From assembly GCA_963732355.1 (NCBI GenBank), contig CAVSZD010000007.1, positions 682,001 through 746,000 of the forward strand: 64,000 bases of DNA, read 5' to 3'. This document shows, one piece after another, positions 42,547 to 52,284 of this stretch. The notes beneath the pieces were generated by a model, which ran no database searches, was not told the origin of the DNA, and saw only the letters and a list, made by a program, of their open reading frames with translations. Made by a program: the position numbers and the translations under genes. This DNA comes from JADKAV01 sp963732355. GTDB lineage: Bacteria; Actinomycetota; Actinomycetes; S36-B12; UBA10799. Numbering within the stretch: the stretch's first letter is position 1; every line of letters begins with the position of its first letter.

Positions 42547-44198
42547 GGGCCGACCTTCCTTCGCACGACGCGTACCTCCCAGGCACGCAGCTCGCCGGAA
42601 TCTGCGGCGGAGTAGTTCGCGACGACCACCTCCCCGTCGGCGTCGATGGGCAGGTGAACAGTTCCGGCGCTGCAGTTGCCGACGACCAGCAACTGCTCCT
42701 GACCCAAGGTGCGCGTGAACACGTACAGGACCGGATCATCGGCGAGCAGTAGTTCGAAAGTCCCCTGTTGGACGACCGGGTCCTGGTGACGCAAGGCGAT
42801 CAGGCGCTTGTAGAAGGAGTAGATCGAGCCCTCGTCGTCGACCTGAGCCGCGGCATTGATGATTGTGTGGTTGGGGTTGACCGGGAACCACGGCTGACCG
42901 TCGGTGAACCCCGCTTGCGGCGAGGCAGTCCATTGCATCGGCGTGCGAGCGTTGTCCCGGGCAACCGGTTTCATCGACTCGACGACGGCGTGCGGGTCCT
43001 TCCCTTTCTTCTGGACCTCTTCCCGGTAGTAGTTGATGGCTTCGACGTCCTGGAACTCATCGATCGACGTGAACGGGTAGTCCGTCATGCCCAACTCCTC
43101 CCCCTGGTAGATGTACGGGGTCCCTTTGTGCAGATGCAGGATCGTCGCCAACAGGGTCGCCGACTCGTACCAGTACTCCGGATCACCGAAGCGGGAAACT
43201 GCGCGGGGGTGGTCATGGTTGTCCCAGTAGAGGCTGTTCCAGCCGGCGTCGGCAAGGCCCTCCTGCCATTTCGCGAGGTTCTTCTTCAGAGCCGGAAGCT
43301 CGAGTGGGCGTCGATCCCATTTCGTCGTGCCGTGATCGAGTTCCATGTGCTCGAACTGGAACACCATGTCCAGTTCCCGGCGGGCAAGGTCTGTGATGAG
43401 CCGGGCCTGCTCCACACTGATCCCAGGCGTCTCACCCACCGTGAGGAAGTCGGCATCCCGAGGCGCGAAGACCTCCCGGTTCATCTCCTGCAGGAACTCG
43501 TGCAGGCGCGGACCGTTGGCGTAATAGGGCGAACCGTCGCCATGGAGTTCGCCGGGTGCAACCTCACCGTCGGGCAGACCGGGCACTTTGGAGATGAAGT
43601 TGATCACGTCCAGGCGGAAGCCGTCGACCCCCCGGTCCAGCCACCAGGTCATCATCGCGTAGACGGCCTGGCGCACCTGGGGGTTCTCCCAGTTGAGATC
43701 AGGCTGCTTGCGCGTGAACAGATGCAGATAGTAGGCCTGCGAGACATCGTCGAACTCCCAGGCGCTGCCCAAGAAGAAGGAAGCCCAGTTGTTCGGGGGG
43801 GCGCTCCCGTTACCTTCTCGCCACCAGTACCAGTCTCGCTTCGGGTTGAGCGGATCTCGCGAGGCCTGGAACCAAGGATGCTCGTCGGAGGTGTGGTTGA
43901 CCACCAGATCCATGACCAGCTTCATACCTCTGGTATGAAGTCCGGCCACCAAACGGTCGAACTGCTCGAGGGTTCCGAACATCGGGTCAATCGCCTGGTA
44001 GTCACTGATGTCGTACCCGTTGTCGTCCTGCGGCGACTGGTGGATCGGGGACAGCCAGATGACGTCCACACCCAAGTCGGCCAGGTAGTCCAGTTTCGAG
44101 ATGATCCCCCCGATGTCCCCGAATCCGTCGGAGTTCGAGTCCGCAAACGAACGCGGGTAGATCTGGTAAACAACTGCGTTCATCCACCAGTGCGTCAC
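42543..44198 (-). CDS. Alpha-glucosidase, glycoside hydrolase family 13
   Basis: A 551-residue GH13 enzyme of the oligo-1,6-glucosidase/alpha-glucosidase type. The four conserved regions are present: DLVVNH (97-102), GFRLDVIN with nucleophile D197, TVGETPG with acid/base E256, and WDNHDHPR with D329; NGYDISDYQAIDPMFGT is also typical. It hydrolyses alpha-1,4 or alpha-1,6 glucosidic ends, probably in the cytoplasm, as no signal peptide is seen. GTG 44198 is chosen: WWMNAVVYQIYPRSF follows and TAGCGT lies 7 bases upstream. First gene of a run with the DUF202 pair. Confidence 0.93.
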   Translation of the reverse strand: MTHWWMNAVVYQIYPRSFADSNSDGFGDIGGIISKLDYLADLGVDVIWLSPIHQSPQDDNGYDISDYQAIDPMFGTLEQFDRLVAGLHTRGMKLVMDLVVNHTSDEHPWFQASRDPLNPKRDWYWWREGNGSAPPNNWASFFLGSAWEFDDVSQAYYLHLFTRKQPDLNWENPQVRQAVYAMMTWWLDRGVDGFRLDVINFISKVPGLPDGEVAPGELHGDGSPYYANGPRLHEFLQEMNREVFAPRDADFLTVGETPGISVEQARLITDLARRELDMVFQFEHMELDHGTTKWDRRPLELPALKKNLAKWQEGLADAGWNSLYWDNHDHPRAVSRFGDPEYWYESATLLATILHLHKGTPYIYQGEELGMTDYPFTSIDEFQDVEAINYYREEVQKKGKDPHAVVESMKPVARDNARTPMQWTASPQAGFTDGQPWFPVNPNHTIINAAAQVDDEGSIYSFYKRLIALRHQDPVVQQGTFELLLADDPVLYVFTRTLGQEQLLVVGNCSAGTVHLPIDADGEVVVANYSAADSGELRAWEVRVVRRKVGP

Positions 44199-44205
44199 GT
44201 GGGAA

Positions 44206-44211
44206 ACGCTA
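44206..44211 (-). promoter_or_regulatory. Putative -10 for leaderless alpha-glucosidase
   Basis: TAGCGT, then 7 bases, then the GTG at 44198. This element decides between that start and an open frame running 12 codons further upstream. Confidence 0.55.
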
Positions 44212-44243
44212 GGGCAGTGCGCCGCCTGAGGCACGACGCCGGA

Positions 44244-46346
44244 CTAGAACCCGTTGAGCTCGTCGACGACCTCGAGCAACTGGCCCTGGTTGTACCAGTT
44301 CACCGCGACGAAGTTGGGGATCTGTCCGCGCTCATCCCGGCACTGCTGAACCCGCTCGCCGAGGACCTCGGCAGCGTTCGCTTTCTGGGCGCCGGAGACA
44401 AGCGAAGTGAAACCGCTGAGCCAGTGGTTCACCAGGAACAGGTCCGGGTCGGCCGGACCGCGGTTGGGCTTGCAATCGAAATCCTCGACACTCTCGTACG
44501 TGAAGCCGGTGTCAGCGACAAGGTCGAAGCCCTGATGTAGGTACGGGTATCGCTGCCCGCCGCCTTCGTTCTCCATCAGGACCAGCAGGCGTTTGCCGCT
44601 GTCGACCATCTCGCCCAGAGTCGGCCAGGGCGCCCCTGCGTCGTGGACGTAGGCGAACTTCGTGAGGCCGGCTTGTTCGAGGACGGCAGCCGTATCAGCG
44701 GGTGTGACGGCATCCTGGATGAACAGCGTGACCACCTCGCGGGGGTTGGCCTGCATCCACTGCTCAAGGCCCTGCATCTGCGCCAGCAGGTCGGTCGCGC
44801 CCAGTTCGCACAACGTGTGGCACATGAACGGCTTCTCCGGGCCCAGGTTCTTGTCCTTGCGCAACCTCTCGATGGTTCGTTGTTCGGCCACGGTGAGATC
44901 TGAGGCCTGGCCGTCGGTGAACTCCGACTGGGCGCGCGCCAGGGAACGCGGCGCCGTGACCACGCCGCCGGAGGTCGACTTCTGCCCGTACCAGGTGTCG
45001 ATCAGGAACACCCGGATCCCGTCGTTCAAGGAGTTGACCAGGCTCGTGGGCTGCTCGGCCAGGAACCAGCCCGGCTCGTCAGCGGCTGACATCGAGTTGT
45101 GACTCGCTGGGAAGGCGACTTGGTCGAAGGGCCGGTCGCACAACTGCACATGACCGTTGCACGCATCCGGATCGCCGATGGCCGCCACCGGTTGCTCCTG
45201 GGGCAGAGCCGCCGGTAGCGCAAGAACTGCGAGTAGCCCGATCGCGCCCACGCCCGCAAGCACGGGGAGTAGCCAGGTCCACCGCCAGGTGTCGGAGGGC
45301 TCATCGCCAGCTCCTGCAATTCGGGCATGCTCGGCCACCCGATCCAGTTCACCCAGACCGATGAGGAACAAGCACACTCCGAACACCACTGCCACCACCG
45401 CGAGGGCGGCACCGGGGAAGAACACGAAGCTGGCGCCCAAGGCCACGAGCGCCAGGCCACGCACGATCGACCATCGCGTGGTCCCGGGACGACGCACGAG
45501 GCGGCGCGCAATGGCATCGATGCGCTCGTGGACGTGGATGTCGGGGAGCAGGGCGCTGGCGGCGAGAACGACCATCGCCCCGACGACCGCGGTCACCGTC
45601 GCACGCAGTCCCAGCGCGCGGCCGAAGACATCGGCGGCCGACGTCAACAACGCCGACGGCAACTCACCGGGATCATAGACACGGCTCGCGACCCAGGCGA
45701 CCAGCGCCAGGGCCCCCAGTGTCAGACCCACTGCGACCAATGACCAGCCGATCCGCAGCAGAGCGATCCGACGATCAGGGGCGAGTAACAGCCCGAGTAT
45801 CCAAGCGGCCACGGCCACGACAGGCAGCACCAGGGCCAAGGCGGTGATCGTCTGGAAGACGGGAATGATCCGGGCCGCAACCCCGCCCTGGCCGCCCACT
45901 TCGGCCAACGTCACGTCGAGATTGTCAGGAATCTTCTGAGCCAGATCTGGCGAGAAGGCCCCGAGCAGCGACACCGCCGACGAGCCGAGATCTGCGATCG
46001 TGAGCACCGCGGACTCAGAGCCTTCCTGCGTCAGCGCGCTGTGGAAGGATGCCACGGCTTTGGTGAACACCGGAGTGAATGCGCTGCTCCCGATGGCCAG
46101 TGCCGCGGCTCCCTGCAGGGCGGGCTGCACCGCGATCAGGTCGGGGTCGGCGTCGATCACTACGCCGGTGATCTCATCACCCAGGGCTTTGGCCAGGACC
46201 GGGTCCTGACGCATCTGATCGGCCCGGTCGGCGAATCGCTGCCCGTTGACGATGTTGGCGTTCAGGAAGCCGGCAACACTGGCGACGAGGAACAACACCG
46301 AGCCCAGCATCAGGGCAACGGTCGACCACCGGGCACTGGTTCGCAT
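44244..46346 (-). CDS. Polytopic membrane protein with C-terminal PLC-like phosphodiesterase domain
   Basis: A 700-residue protein. Residues 1-30 contain a first membrane helix, then an extracytoplasmic loop of about 140 residues and roughly eight more helices up to about 385. The C-terminal 310 residues resemble PI-specific phospholipase C-like phosphodiesterases, with the catalytic-type histidines in FPASHNSMSAADEPG and PFMCHTLCELG, and DGIRVFLIDTWYG between. The domain most likely faces outside. The start chosen is ATG 46346, 5 bases after GGAGG; ATG 46349 adjoins it. Whether it cleaves a lipid headgroup or something else cannot be told. The fusion of a large membrane module to this domain is uncommon. 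Confidence 0.8.
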   Translation of the reverse strand: MRTSARWSTVALMLGSVLFLVASVAGFLNANIVNGQRFADRADQMRQDPVLAKALGDEITGVVIDADPDLIAVQPALQGAAALAIGSSAFTPVFTKAVASFHSALTQEGSESAVLTIADLGSSAVSLLGAFSPDLAQKIPDNLDVTLAEVGGQGGVAARIIPVFQTITALALVLPVVAVAAWILGLLLAPDRRIALLRIGWSLVAVGLTLGALALVAWVASRVYDPGELPSALLTSAADVFGRALGLRATVTAVVGAMVVLAASALLPDIHVHERIDAIARRLVRRPGTTRWSIVRGLALVALGASFVFFPGAALAVVAVVFGVCLFLIGLGELDRVAEHARIAGAGDEPSDTWRWTWLLPVLAGVGAIGLLAVLALPAALPQEQPVAAIGDPDACNGHVQLCDRPFDQVAFPASHNSMSAADEPGWFLAEQPTSLVNSLNDGIRVFLIDTWYGQKSTSGGVVTAPRSLARAQSEFTDGQASDLTVAEQRTIERLRKDKNLGPEKPFMCHTLCELGATDLLAQMQGLEQWMQANPREVVTLFIQDAVTPADTAAVLEQAGLTKFAYVHDAGAPWPTLGEMVDSGKRLLVLMENEGGGQRYPYLHQGFDLVADTGFTYESVEDFDCKPNRGPADPDLFLVNHWLSGFTSLVSGAQKANAAEVLGERVQQCRDERGQIPNFVAVNWYNQGQLLEVVDELNGF

Positions 46347-46474
46347 CATCACCTCCGGGCACTCACAATAGGGCGAAACACACCTACTCGCGTTCGGTTG
46401 ACCCAGTACGCAGGTCACCCTTAGTAATTACGCGACTCCAGGTAGCGACGAAGTAACCGCTGCACCAGACTTGA

Positions 46475-48874
46475 GTGGTGACCAACTCGGTCAGGTCCGG
46501 GGGTGCGCCATCGGTATGGAAGCTGGCCATACCCGTGGCGCTGGTCGCCATGCTCGGAATGGCCCTCACAGTCGGAATGGTGCAGTACATGCGACACCAG
46601 GTCCGTACGGCTTCTGAATCTGTGGTGGCGAACTCAGTGGGCCGCACTGCTGAGAATGCGGGCCAGTCGCTGGGGGCACTGGACGGCTCGCTGGGTTCGG
46701 TCGCGGGACTGTTCACGATCCAGTCCGACCTGAGCAGCCAGCAGTTCGAGGCCTTCGTCGAGCGCACTTTCGGCGATCGCACGGATCTGCAGGCCATTGA
46801 GTACGCATCGCTGATCAGCGACGACGAACGTGCCCGGTTCGAGCGCCAACTTCGCAAGGGGGGCCACACGGCCGGAATCACCGACCCCACGCCCGACGGC
46901 CTACTTTCATCGTCGGTCCGCCCCCAGTATCTGCCGATCACCTACGTCGCTCCCTCCGACGGCAACGAGGGGGCTGTTGGCCTTGACGTGCTGTATCGTC
47001 CCAACACCTCCGAGACAGTGCGCCTTGCCCGCGATACGGGGACAACCCAGTTGGCGGGCCTGACCCGGATCGTGCAGGGTGACACCCCGGCACTATTGAT
47101 GTACGAACCCCTCTTCTCCCCTGGTGCAGCGCCCGAGACCCTCGCCCAGCGGCGCAGCAAATGGACCGGCATGGCGATCGGAGTACTGCGGATCCGGGAG
47201 TGGATGGATACGGCGGCCAGCAGCGCAGACCCGGCGCTGACTTCCCTGGCGCTGATGGACAAGCGGGGGCGGCAACAGGAGCTGTTGTGGACCACCGACC
47301 CGGCGATGACGGCCGAAGATGTGCAGGACTGGACCACCAAAGCCTCAGTGCCGCTGAACGAGGGGCAGGAGTTGGTCCTGGTCGGGGCACCGACCGCACA
47401 GCTGGTGGCTCAGAAGTCGTCGTGGCGTCCGTGGGTAACCGCTGCGGCAGGGGTGCTCGGCACAGTTGTGCTGTCAGTTCTGCTTTGGAAATGGCTTGAT
47501 GCCCGCCGCATCCGGCGCACGGCAGACGATCTGCAGCAGGCGACGAACCGGCTGCGCTTCCTGGCCGAACGCGACCCACTGACCGGGCTGCCCCACCGAG
47601 ACGGTCTGCGCAGTTGGCTCGACGATTGGGGCCGGCGCAACCCCGACCGGTCATTGGCCGTGATGTTCATCGACCTCGACGGGTTCAAGGAGGTCAACAC
47701 CACATGGGGCCATCCCACCGGGGATCTCGTACTGCGCCAGATCGGCCAACGTCTACTCGTGCTCGCCGGTGATCCCGACTCCACGGTGGCGCGTCTGGGC
47801 GGCGACGAGTTCGTGGTCACCCGCGCCCTGGACCGCGGTTCGATCACGGGTCTGGCCACGATGGTGCAGACGCTGATCAGCGAACCGATCGCGATCGGTG
47901 ACCGCGACGTGCAGCTGACCAGTTCGATCGGGATTGCTGTGCGCCCTGAGGATGGCGTGAACCTCGACACCCTGCTGACCAACGCCGACATCGCCGTTCG
48001 CGCAGCCAAACAGCGGCCCTCGGATGCCGTCGTCCGGTTCGACCCCATCATGGCCGCCGAAGGTGCCGCGCACCGCCAGTTGGCCCGCGCCCTGCGCATG
48101 GCCATGCGCCATCCCGATCGCCACTTCTTCCTCGAGTATCAGCCACAGATCGACATGCGGACCGGCAAACTGGTCGGCGCAGAGGCACTCGTCCGCTGGC
48201 GTGACCACACAGGACGACTGATTTCACCGCTGGAGTTCATCCCGCTGGCACGAGAACAGGGTTTGATGCACGGCTTGGGAAGATGGGTGCTCGATCGCTC
48301 CTGCCAGGTTGTGGCCGACTGGCGCGGGACGTGCCCGGCCGTGGTGGCCGTCAATGTGGACACCCAGCAGCTCAACGACGATTTCGCCTCGGTGGTGTCC
48401 TCGATCCTGACCGACCGCGGGATTGGGGCCGATGCGGTCTTCGTGGAGGTGACCGAAGGTGCGGCCATGCACGAGGGCGCCCAGCGTGAGATGGACCGGA
48501 TCCGCGGGCTTGGGGTGGCCATCGCCATCGACGACTTCGGAACAGGGTTCTCGTCGCTGTCACGGCTGGCAGATCTTCCCGCCCAGCAGATCAAGATCGA
48601 CCGCGCATTCGTCGCCGGACTCGGGATCTCCTCGGAATCCCTCGAAATCGTGCGCACCATCGTGGCGCTGGCCCGCGCCCTGGGGATGGAGACACTGGCC
48701 GAAGGCGTCGAGACGCCTCGTCAGGCCCAGATCCTGCTGGCCGAAGGCGTTCACACCGCCCAGGGTTACCTGTTCTCCAGGCCGGTGAGCGCTGCTGTGT
48801 GCCATGCCCTGTGGGAAACCGGTGTGCCGGTGCCGGAGTCATTGAAGTCCCATGTCGGCGGGCCACCCCACTAG
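46475..48874 (+). CDS. CHASE-GGDEF-EAL cyclic-di-GMP signalling protein
   Basis: A 799-residue protein: membrane helix (about 16-40), extracytoplasmic CHASE sensor (about 60-290), second helix (about 312-336), GGDEF domain and EAL domain. RLGGDEFVV is intact, while the RxxD inhibitory site before it is absent (DPDSTVARL). The EAL domain keeps GAEALVRW, NVDTQQL, EVTE, IAIDDFGTGFSSL, IKIDRAFV and AEGVET, so both c-di-GMP synthesis and breakdown look chemically possible. It starts at GTG 46475 or 46478; CAGACT lies 6 bases before the latter. Divergent from the PLC-like gene. Confidence 0.93.
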   Translation: MVTNSVRSGGAPSVWKLAIPVALVAMLGMALTVGMVQYMRHQVRTASESVVANSVGRTAENAGQSLGALDGSLGSVAGLFTIQSDLSSQQFEAFVERTFGDRTDLQAIEYASLISDDERARFERQLRKGGHTAGITDPTPDGLLSSSVRPQYLPITYVAPSDGNEGAVGLDVLYRPNTSETVRLARDTGTTQLAGLTRIVQGDTPALLMYEPLFSPGAAPETLAQRRSKWTGMAIGVLRIREWMDTAASSADPALTSLALMDKRGRQQELLWTTDPAMTAEDVQDWTTKASVPLNEGQELVLVGAPTAQLVAQKSSWRPWVTAAAGVLGTVVLSVLLWKWLDARRIRRTADDLQQATNRLRFLAERDPLTGLPHRDGLRSWLDDWGRRNPDRSLAVMFIDLDGFKEVNTTWGHPTGDLVLRQIGQRLLVLAGDPDSTVARLGGDEFVVTRALDRGSITGLATMVQTLISEPIAIGDRDVQLTSSIGIAVRPEDGVNLDTLLTNADIAVRAAKQRPSDAVVRFDPIMAAEGAAHRQLARALRMAMRHPDRHFFLEYQPQIDMRTGKLVGAEALVRWRDHTGRLISPLEFIPLAREQGLMHGLGRWVLDRSCQVVADWRGTCPAVVAVNVDTQQLNDDFASVVSSILTDRGIGADAVFVEVTEGAAMHEGAQREMDRIRGLGVAIAIDDFGTGFSSLSRLADLPAQQIKIDRAFVAGLGISSESLEIVRTIVALARALGMETLAEGVETPRQAQILLAEGVHTAQGYLFSRPVSAAVCHALWETGVPVPESLKSHVGGPPH

Positions 48875-49019
48875 TGGGACTCGCGCAGTGGCCGCCCCGC
48901 CCACAGCGCCGGACCCGGGGCCCGCCCGGTGCGCCAACACAGCGTCCGAATCAGGCCCGGTTCTGCCTGTCCGACCCACCTGCGACACTGGAGTTATCCC
49001 CTAATCCAAGGAATCCCTT

Positions 49020-50864
49020 ATGGCCCTGCGCAGCGACCTGCGGAATGTTGCGATCATCGCCCACGTGGACCATGGCAAGACCACCCTGGTCGACGCCATG
49101 CTCTGGCAATCCGGCGCCTTCCGCGAGAACGCCGATGTAGCCGATCGGGTCATGGACTCGATGGACCTCGAGCGTGAGAAGGGCATCACGATCCTGGCCA
49201 AGCAGACAGCTGTCAAACACGGCGGCGTGACCGTCAACATCATCGACACCCCCGGCCACGCCGACTTCGGTGGCGAGGTGGAGCGCGGCCTCGAGATGGT
49301 GGACGGTGTTCTGCTGCTCGTCGACGCCTCCGAAGGACCCCTGCCCCAGACCCGCTTCGTGCTGCGCAAAGCCTTGACCAAGCAGTTGCCGGTCGTACTC
49401 GTTGTCAACAAGGTGGACCGCCCCGATGCGAGGATCGCCGAGGTCGTGGATGAGGTGTACGAGCTCTTCTTCGATCTCGATGCCACCGAGGAGCAAATCG
49501 ACTTCCCCGTGATCTACGCCAGCGCCAAGGCCGGCCGCGCAAGCCTCGAGCGACCTGCGGACGGCGAAATGCCGGACTCACCGGATCTGGAGCCGCTGTT
49601 CAGCACTCTGGTCGACACCGTTCCGGCCCCCGAGTACGACCCTGACGGCCCGCTGCAGGCACACGTTACGAACCTCGACGCCTCGGTGTACTTGGGACGT
49701 TTGGCCATCTGCCGGATCCGCGCCGGCGAGATCCGCAAGGGCCAGCAGGTGATCTGGTGCCGGGCCGACGGGACCCAGACCACTGCCAAGGTCAGTGACC
49801 TGCTGATGACCGACGCCCTCGAGCGGGTACCGGTGGACCAGGCAGGACCTGGCGACATCATCGCGGTTGCGGGCATCCCCGAGATCACGATCGGTGAGAC
49901 TCTCACCGACCCCAACGACCCGCGCCCGCTGCCCGTGATCACTGTCGACGAGCCCAGCATCTCGGTCACGATCGGTACCAACACCTCGCCGCTGGCCGGT
50001 TCCCACGGCAGCAAGATGACTGCGCGATTGATCAAGAACCGTCTGGACTCCGAGTTGGTCGGCAATGTCTCCCTGCGGGTGGCCGACACCGACCGGCCCG
50101 ACGCCTGGGAGGTCCAGGGCCGCGGTGAACTGCAGTTGGCAGTGCTTGTGGAGATGATGCGCCGCGAGGGCTTCGAGCTCACAGTCGGCAAGCCGCTGGT
50201 CGTCACCAAGGACATCGATGGGACGCTGCACGAACCGATGGAGAACGTGACCATCGACATCCCCGAGGACTATGTCGGCGTGATCTCCCAACTGATGGGA
50301 CTGCGCCGCGGCCGCATGGAGGACATGACCAATCACGGCACGGGCTGGGTGCGTATGGAGTACCGGGTCCCGGCACGGGCGCTGATCGGCTTCCGGACCG
50401 AGTTCCTCACCGAGACCCGCGGCACCGGGCTGATGCACCATGTCTTCGGCGGTTACGAGCCGTGGCAAGGCGATCTGCGCACACGCCCCACCGGGTCGCT
50501 GGTCGCAGACCGGCGTGGTTCGGTCACCAGCTTCGCGTGCTTCAACCTGCAGGAGCGCGGGACGTTGTTCGTGGAGCCGGGGGCGGATGTGTACGAGGGG
50601 ATGATCGTGGGCGAGAACGCCCGCGCCGACGACATGGATGTCAACCCGACCAAGGAGAAGAAGCTGACCAACATCCGTTCGTCCACGGGTGAGGAGTTGG
50701 AACGCTTGATCCCGGCGAAGGTGCTTTCCCTGGAGCAGGCCCTGGAGTTCTGCCGCCAGGACGAGTGCGTCGAGGTGACCCCACAGACAGTCCGGCTGCG
50801 CAAGGTGGAGCTCAATGCCTCCCTGCGCGCCCGCGAGACCGCCCGTCGCAAGGCGCGAGGCTGA
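49020..50864 (+). CDS. typA: Ribosome-associated GTPase TypA/BipA
   Basis: A 614-residue translational GTPase of the TypA/BipA family, involved in ribosome assembly and stress adaptation. G1 AHVDHGKTT, switch I/G2 EREKGITI, G3 DTPGHADFGGEVER, G4 NKVDRPDARI, G5 ASAKAG, and the BipA-specific C-terminal VEPGADVYEGMIVGENAR and NPTKEKKLTNIRSS. ATG 49020 follows AAGGAA by 8 bases. Monocistronic: 145 bases separate it from the preceding gene and 94 from the next. Confidence 0.97.
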   Translation: MALRSDLRNVAIIAHVDHGKTTLVDAMLWQSGAFRENADVADRVMDSMDLEREKGITILAKQTAVKHGGVTVNIIDTPGHADFGGEVERGLEMVDGVLLLVDASEGPLPQTRFVLRKALTKQLPVVLVVNKVDRPDARIAEVVDEVYELFFDLDATEEQIDFPVIYASAKAGRASLERPADGEMPDSPDLEPLFSTLVDTVPAPEYDPDGPLQAHVTNLDASVYLGRLAICRIRAGEIRKGQQVIWCRADGTQTTAKVSDLLMTDALERVPVDQAGPGDIIAVAGIPEITIGETLTDPNDPRPLPVITVDEPSISVTIGTNTSPLAGSHGSKMTARLIKNRLDSELVGNVSLRVADTDRPDAWEVQGRGELQLAVLVEMMRREGFELTVGKPLVVTKDIDGTLHEPMENVTIDIPEDYVGVISQLMGLRRGRMEDMTNHGTGWVRMEYRVPARALIGFRTEFLTETRGTGLMHHVFGGYEPWQGDLRTRPTGSLVADRRGSVTSFACFNLQERGTLFVEPGADVYEGMIVGENARADDMDVNPTKEKKLTNIRSSTGEELERLIPAKVLSLEQALEFCRQDECVEVTPQTVRLRKVELNASLRARETARRKARG

Positions 50865-50946
50865 GCGGCAACCTCTCAGTGGGCCCCAGAGCAGGTGGGA
50901 CCTCGACTGTCCGGCCTGCCGGAACGGCTCTAGCACCAGTGCCAAC

Positions 50947-50952
50947 TAGCCT
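50947..50952 (+). promoter_or_regulatory. Putative -10 for leaderless DUF2510 gene
   Basis: TAGCCT, then GGTGAC, then ATG at 50959. Confidence 0.5.
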
Positions 50953-50958
50953 GGTGAC

Positions 50959-52245
50959 ATGAGCGACGACGCCCCCTCCGCAGGCTGGTACCCCAACCCC
51001 GACGGCACGGGTGGGCTGCGCTGGTGGAGCGGTGTCGGCTGGACCGAGTACACCCGGACCGGCGAGCCGGCCACCGAGCCCACCACGGCGCTGCCCGAGC
51101 CCACCACGGCGCTGCCCGAACCCACCACGGCGCTGCCAGAGCCAGCACATACGGAAGCCTTCGACACCAACCCGTGGGGCCAGCCGATCGCTCCGGTCGC
51201 ACCGACCACTGCGCTTGGCGGTTATGCGGCCTACTCGCCCCCTCCGGTGTCCCCGTTGACCCCGAGCGGGATGCGTCCGCTGTCCGCGATGTTCTCCGAC
51301 ATCGGACGGATCACCCGCCGGGCATGGTTGCCGATCCTGGCGATCTCGCTGATCATCTGGACGGCAGTGGGTGCGGTGATCGGCGCTGTGCTGTTCGCCG
51401 TGGTCGATGTCGCAGCCCTGCGACGCGGTCTCGATGCCGTGGGCTCTGCCCTTGAAGCGTCCCCCGACGGCGCCTTCTCGGACACGCAGTCCGACGCGAT
51501 CATCAACGCTTTCGGTGATGCGTTCAGTGGGTTGTCGCCGATCGGCTGGGTACTGCTGGGGGTCGGGGTCACGATCCTGAGCATCTTCGCGGCCACTGTT
51601 CAGGTCGCCGCCGTGAGCCGCCTGTCCATGGACGCGACGACGGCCGGACGGGTGTCCTGGGCCGCCGGGTGGAAGTCCGGCTTCGTCGGAGGATTGCGGC
51701 TATTCGGCTACTACCTGCTGCTGATGATCGTGACGACCGTGGCCATCGTGGCAGTCACGGTGTTGATCGCGATTGCCGCGCAGATCGCACCGGCACTGGC
51801 GGTGGCCTTGGGCATCCTCGCCTTCCTGGCCACTATTGGGCTGTCCTTCTGGCTGACCGGAAGATTGATGCCGACGGTGGTCCAAGCGGTAGTCGGCCGG
51901 CATGCGCTGCGCTGGTCCTGGGCTGCCACACGGGGCAAGGCTCTGGCCGTTCTCGGCCGCTACATTCTCTGGGCGTTCGCGGCATCGATCATCGTCAACA
52001 TCGTGGTCTCGATCGTCGGCATTCCCGTGGGCCTGATCTTCCTCGGCGAGAGCGCCTCGGGAACGGGCAGCGACGCCCTCGGATCGGCGCTGGCACTCAA
52101 CCTGATCATGGCCCCGTTCAGCATGGCTCTGAGCGCCATCACGCTGATCGGCATCGTGCCGATCTGGCGCGACCTGTCAGCGGATCCCCAATACCGGTCC
52201 ATCGACGAGAACGGCCTGCCTATCCCTAATCCGCCCATCAGCTGA
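50959..52245 (+). CDS. DUF2510 domain polytopic membrane protein
   Basis: A 428-residue protein. The N-terminal DUF2510 domain (AGWYPNPDGTGGLRWWSGVGWTEYT, split across a turn, residues 7-33) is followed by a seven-residue tandem repeat EPTTALP (three times, 51076-51138), a linker, and about seven membrane helices between 115 and 400 with a glycerophosphoryl diester phosphodiesterase membrane-domain-like pattern. DUF2510 proteins occur almost only in actinobacteria; roles are mostly unknown. Confidence 0.82.
   Translation: MSDDAPSAGWYPNPDGTGGLRWWSGVGWTEYTRTGEPATEPTTALPEPTTALPEPTTALPEPAHTEAFDTNPWGQPIAPVAPTTALGGYAAYSPPPVSPLTPSGMRPLSAMFSDIGRITRRAWLPILAISLIIWTAVGAVIGAVLFAVVDVAALRRGLDAVGSALEASPDGAFSDTQSDAIINAFGDAFSGLSPIGWVLLGVGVTILSIFAATVQVAAVSRLSMDATTAGRVSWAAGWKSGFVGGLRLFGYYLLLMIVTTVAIVAVTVLIAIAAQIAPALAVALGILAFLATIGLSFWLTGRLMPTVVQAVVGRHALRWSWAATRGKALAVLGRYILWAFAASIIVNIVVSIVGIPVGLIFLGESASGTGSDALGSALALNLIMAPFSMALSAITLIGIVPIWRDLSADPQYRSIDENGLPIPNPPIS
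51076..51138 (+). repeat. In-frame 21-bp tandem repeat (EPTTALP x3)
   Basis: Three nearly identical 21-base units encode EPTTALP in the linker of the DUF2510 protein. Only a few third-position changes separate the units, so the array is recent or kept uniform. Copy number may vary between strains. Confidence 0.9.
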
Positions 52246-52271
52246 CCCTGTACTGGTGCCGAGATCGGGGC

Positions 52272-52277
52272 TACCGT
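52272..52277 (+). promoter_or_regulatory. Putative -10 for leaderless VOC gene
   Basis: TACCGT, then 7 bases, then ATG at 52285. Confidence 0.5.
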
Positions 52278-52284
52278 CTTTGAC

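Noticed and set aside
49578..50945. 455-codon minus-strand frame opposite typA
   Set aside because: Antisense shadow of typA with abnormal composition rich in His, Arg and Gln and no family match.
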